A DNA stretch of 8,025 nt from an uncultured Micromonospora sp. (GTDB taxonomy: Bacteria > Actinomycetota > Actinomycetes > Mycobacteriales > Micromonosporaceae), in assembly GCA_937951935.1 (NCBI GenBank), contig CALGAM010000226.1, positions 1 to 8,025 on the forward strand, read 5' to 3'. Numbering within the stretch: position 1 is the first letter of the stretch; each line of letters begins with the position of its first letter. The notes beneath the pieces were generated by a model that was not told the DNA's origin, ran no database searches, and saw only the letters and a list, made by a program, of their open reading frames with translations. A program made the position numbers and the translations under genes. This document shows, one piece after another, positions 5,078-8,025 of this stretch.

Positions 5078-7918
5078 TCAGGCGTCGGCGCGGGTGACGC
5101 GCAGCCCCTCGTTCGGGTCGTAGTGCAGGTCGAAGCCGGCGACCGTGGCGTTTCCGTCCTCGTCGACGTCGAGGACGAGTTCGTCGGCGAGCCACGGACT
5201 GTCCTTCCAGGCGCGGACGTCGACCCGGCTCCGCAGGTCGGACCGCACGCTGTCGAACACCTCGTCAGACGTCATCGCCCGGGGCAGGGGCAGGGTGCAC
5301 CGTGCGACGGAGCGGGCCAACTCCCAGTCGGGAGTTCTGTCGACGGGCACGAGTACCCCACCGCCGTCGATCCACGGGGGGATCACCAGGCCGGCCGAGG
5401 TCCGGACCAGCAGCAGGACCTCCACCAGTTCGGCGTCGGTGTCACGGACGTGGCCCCGTGCCACGTGCTCGTCGGCGTCGCCGACGCCACCGGCCAACCA
5501 GCCGATCAGCGGGGTTCCGGGCTCGCCGACCGCGGCCAGGCGGAAGGCGTCGGCCTTCAGCTCCTTCGTGGTGAACGCGTCGCGCTGCTTCGCCTCCGCC
5601 TCGGCCATGACCGCCTGCCAGGACGGTGGCCCGACCGGCGCGTCACCGTAGGCGGCCTGGGTGAGCGGGGCGATGTCCGCCGGCAGTCGCAGCGGCGCGC
5701 CCTCCAGGTGTGGCAGCAGGACGGCGGCGCTGCGCAGCAGGCTGGCCGGCTGGTAGACCCGGCGGGAGCCGCTGACCGGCTGGGGTGGCTCGGTCGTCCA
5801 GTCCGCGCCGGTGATCCAGCACACCGGCTCCGCCAGCCCGGCCGGGCGGTCGTCGCGCGGGTGCCGGTGCAGCCGGCCGATCCGCTGCAACACCAGGTCG
5901 ACCGGGGCCAGGTCGGTGACGAGCAGGTCGAAGTCGATGTCGAGGGACTGCTCGGCGACCTGGCTGGCGACCACCACGTACCGCCGTGGACGGCTGCCGG
6001 TCCCGGGCGGCCCGAACGTCTCGCGTAGCCAGCGGTCCTTCGCGGCCCGGTCGACGGCCATGAACCGGGAGTGCGCGACCGCCACGGGGATGTCCGGTCC
6101 GAGCGCCGCCCGCAGCGCGGCGGCGGTCTCCTGCACCCGGGCCACGGTGTTGCGGACCACCAGCGCGCAACCGCCGTCGGCCAGCCGCTCGCGCAGCAAC
6201 CCGGCCAGCGCGGGCAGGTCGTCGGCCAGCCGCCGCAGCGTGACCTCGATGTGCCGTCCCGAGTCGGCGCTGCCGGTCGCGACGGCGCCCCGCTGCCCGG
6301 CGGAGACCGTGACCAGGGGATAGCGCAGGTCGGTGCGGAGCGGGGCGTACGGGTCGACCCGCGGCCTGCCGCGGTCGCGCCAGGTCGGCCTGGGTGGCGG
6401 GCCGAGCCGGCCGTTGTCGTACGCCGCCACCAGCTCGGCCCGGCGACGTGCCGGCAGCGTCGCGGAGAGCACGACCACCGGCACGCCGTACGCCCCGAGC
6501 CACTCCAGCGTCCGGTCGAGAAACCGTCCCATGTAGACGTCGTAGGCGTGTGCCTCGTCGATGACGACGACCTTGCCGGCCAGGCCGAGGTGACGCAGCA
6601 CCAGGTGCCTGCTGCGCAGGGCCGCGAACAGCAGTTGGTCGATGGTGCCCACGACGAAGCTGGACAGGAGTGTCCGTCTGGGCCCGGCGAGCCACCTGTG
6701 CACGCCGATGTCGGCGCCGCCGGCGTCCGCGGCGATGCCGCTCGGCAGGGAGGTCACCCGCAGGTCGGCGTAGTCGGGGTTGAGCGCGGCCTTGGCGTGG
6801 GCCAGCCGTACGTCCCGGTCGCCCCGGCCGACCTGTGCGTCGGGCAGCCGGCGCAGCCAGGACAGCATGCGGCTGAACATGGCGTCACTGGTGGCGCGGG
6901 TGGGCAGGGCCAGGTAGCAGCCGGAGGCCCCGGTACGACGGGCCATGATCTCCACCGCCGCGAGCGCCGCCTCGGTCTTGCCCTCGCCCATCGCCGCCTC
7001 GACGATCAGGACGCCGGGCAGCGGCATGGTCTCGGCCAGCTCGGCGACGGTCCGCTGCACCGGACGGGGCGCCGCACCGTCGGGCAGCGCGAAGCGCGCC
7101 CCGAACAGTTCGTCCACGCTCGCCGACGGCGCGACGGGCCGCCACGGGACGGGCAGGTTCAGCGTCTCCCAGCCGGACCGCAGCCGGTCGGCGTCCGTGC
7201 CGGCCAGGACGTACGGGAAGTACTCCTCGTTGCTGGCGATCCAGTCGGCGACGATGACGAGCCCGGTGAGGATGGCCTGCACGGGTTGCGACAGCGCCAC
7301 GCCGCTCCACTCGACCAGCCGCTCGCCGGCGCCCGACCGCTCCGCCATCCAGGTCAGCAGCTCCCACTGCACCTGCCGCCAGGCACCGTCGCCGAGCAGG
7401 TACGGGCGTAGCTGCACGTTGCGGAGTCCCTCGTCGGTGGGCGGCACGCCGTGGTGGCCGCCGACGACGACCGCGAACGGGTGCGGGTCGGTCCAGTCCT
7501 GTTCGTTCAGCCAGTCGGCCAGCACGAGGTGGCCCGCGGTGGCGTGTGGGGCGTACCTGCGGTCGGCGCGGATCAGGTTCCGGTCGTAGTCGAGCCCGTG
7601 GTCGCGCATCCTGTCGGCGAGGGCGGGCGCCTGGTGGGCGAAGGCGGGCGTTGCCTTGCCGATGTCGTGCACCCCGGCGAGCCAGACGGCCAGGGTCCGC
7701 CCGTCCGCGTCGCCGCCGGGCAGTTCGTCGGCGATCCGGTGGCGGACCGCTCGGCCGAGCCAGTGGTCCCAGAGTTGCCCGGCCACGTCGGCGGTGTCGG
7801 CCAGGTGCCGCCACAGCGGTAGCCAGTCCACCGGGGAGGTGCCGGTGCGGTCGGTCTTCCCCCAGACGGAGCGTGCCGCGTCGCCCAGTTTCGGGCCGCC
7901 GGCGGCGGGCGCGCTCAT
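5078..7918 (-). CDS. cas3: Cas3, type I-E CRISPR nuclease-helicase
   Basis: This is the effector recruited by Cascade to a bound target. It unwinds DNA 3'-5' using ATP and degrades the displaced strand with its HD nuclease. The 946 residues are a normal length for a single-chain HD plus helicase Cas3. The N-terminal HD domain shows His38, the VHDIGK motif (His84, Asp85, Lys88), His125/His130 and GGHHG (His155-His156), the expected metal ligands. The helicase part shows Walker A AAMGEGKTEAAL (GEGKT at 311-315), LALPTRATSDAMF (motif Ia), DEAH at 454-457, SAT at 485-487, EQSLDIDFDLLVTDLAP, and motif VI QRIGRLHRH at 678-686. All catalytic motifs look intact. The ATG at 7918 overlaps the stop of the upstream helicase (ATGA). 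No clear Shine-Dalgarno precedes it, so initiation probably depends on coupling. A gap of about 49 bases follows before cse1. Confidence 0.97.
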   Translation of the reverse strand: MSAPAAGGPKLGDAARSVWGKTDRTGTSPVDWLPLWRHLADTADVAGQLWDHWLGRAVRHRIADELPGGDADGRTLAVWLAGVHDIGKATPAFAHQAPALADRMRDHGLDYDRNLIRADRRYAPHATAGHLVLADWLNEQDWTDPHPFAVVVGGHHGVPPTDEGLRNVQLRPYLLGDGAWRQVQWELLTWMAERSGAGERLVEWSGVALSQPVQAILTGLVIVADWIASNEEYFPYVLAGTDADRLRSGWETLNLPVPWRPVAPSASVDELFGARFALPDGAAPRPVQRTVAELAETMPLPGVLIVEAAMGEGKTEAALAAVEIMARRTGASGCYLALPTRATSDAMFSRMLSWLRRLPDAQVGRGDRDVRLAHAKAALNPDYADLRVTSLPSGIAADAGGADIGVHRWLAGPRRTLLSSFVVGTIDQLLFAALRSRHLVLRHLGLAGKVVVIDEAHAYDVYMGRFLDRTLEWLGAYGVPVVVLSATLPARRRAELVAAYDNGRLGPPPRPTWRDRGRPRVDPYAPLRTDLRYPLVTVSAGQRGAVATGSADSGRHIEVTLRRLADDLPALAGLLRERLADGGCALVVRNTVARVQETAAALRAALGPDIPVAVAHSRFMAVDRAAKDRWLRETFGPPGTGSRPRRYVVVASQVAEQSLDIDFDLLVTDLAPVDLVLQRIGRLHRHPRDDRPAGLAEPVCWITGADWTTEPPQPVSGSRRVYQPASLLRSAAVLLPHLEGAPLRLPADIAPLTQAAYGDAPVGPPSWQAVMAEAEAKQRDAFTTKELKADAFRLAAVGEPGTPLIGWLAGGVGDADEHVARGHVRDTDAELVEVLLLVRTSAGLVIPPWIDGGGVLVPVDRTPDWELARSVARCTLPLPRAMTSDEVFDSVRSDLRSRVDVRAWKDSPWLADELVLDVDEDGNATVAGFDLHYDPNEGLRVTRADA

Positions 7919-8025
7919 CGCGGGGCCACCGGCAGCAGCGGGCTGGGCGACCCGCTGTGCGACAGGTAGAGGACGTCACGGGCCCGGGTCATGGCGACGA
8001 AGAGCAGGCAGCGTTCGCGTTGCAG
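7915..8025 (-). CDS. UvrD/Rep-like SF1 helicase, C-terminal end (partial)
   Basis: Only the last 36 codons are visible; the gene continues past the right edge of the window. Reading the minus strand gives a peptide that contains CLLFVAMTRARDVLYLSHSG and ends in PVAPR before a TGA at 7917-7915. The LLFVAMTRARD block is the motif VI signature of UvrD/PcrA/Rep-type superfamily 1 helicases, where the arginines contact ATP at the domain interface. This motif normally sits near the C-terminus, which fits the stop 26 codons after its end. The tail with SGSPSPLLP resembles UvrD-like proteins that lack a long C-terminal extension. The stop codon overlaps the cas3 start as ATGA, so the two genes are probably co-transcribed and translationally coupled. 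Whether it has extra domains (for example a NERD nuclease, or a GajB-like role) cannot be seen. SF1 family membership is well supported; function in the CRISPR system is inference. Confidence 0.8.
   Translation of the reverse strand: MQRERCLLFVAMTRARDVLYLSHSGSPSPLLPVAPR

Noticed and set aside
5073..5087. Small hairpin CGACG-5 bases-CGTCG around the cas3 stop, considered as a terminator
   Set aside because: The stem is only 5 bp and no T-tract follows; the operon continues directly into cse1.
4751..6028. Plus-strand open frame of 425 codons across the cas3/cse1 junction
   Set aside because: It is antisense to two clear genes and has no recognisable domain; a shadow of GC bias.
6071..7411. 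Plus-strand open frame of 446 codons opposite cas3
   Set aside because: It lies wholly within cas3, which has all its motifs. The product is low-complexity and unrecognisable.
1..8025. CRISPR array or stray type I-E repeats
   Set aside because: I found no regularly spaced repeats of 28-29 bases. The only tandem repeat seen is the 15-base in-frame set in cse2.

Overview
The window is very GC-rich, with strong G/C third-position bias, and every supportable gene lies on the minus strand. This points to an actinomycete, possibly Micromonosporaceae; the genus is a guess. It holds one almost uninterrupted type I-E (Cascade/Cas3) CRISPR-cas operon read from right to left. The order is: 3' end of a UvrD/Rep-like superfamily 1 helicase (8025-7915, cut by the window edge), cas3 (7918-5078), cse1/casA (about 5028-3361), cse2/casB (3364-2642), cas7e/casC (2645-1521), cas5e/casD (1524-823), cas6e/casE (820-143), and the first codons of a probable cas1 (140 to 1, cut by the window edge).

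The genes are packed tightly. Helicase/cas3, cse1/cse2, cse2/cas7e and cas7e/cas5e are each joined by a 4-base ATGA overlap. cas5e/cas6e and cas6e/cas1 are separated by only 2 bases. The one real gap is about 49 bases between cas3 and cse1, and it ends in a very strong Shine-Dalgarno sequence.

The proteins form a full interference module. Cas6e cuts pre-crRNA at the repeat and holds the 3' hairpin. Cas5e caps the 5' handle, Cas7e forms the backbone along the spacer, Cse2 forms the belly, and Cse1 reads the PAM and loads Cas3. Cas3 (HD nuclease plus DEAH helicase) shreds the target. The key residues I can check (HD and Walker/DEAH motifs of Cas3, His26 and the glycine-rich loop of Cas6e) are present, so the system looks intact. 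Adaptation genes and the CRISPR array, if present, would lie to the left of position 1. I see no repeat-spacer array, tRNA, rRNA or mobile element in the window.

The less ordinary points are the translationally coupled SF1 helicase directly ahead of cas3, a pentapeptide-repeat tail on Cse2, and an ambiguous cse1 start. No stretch above 300 bases is free of genes.
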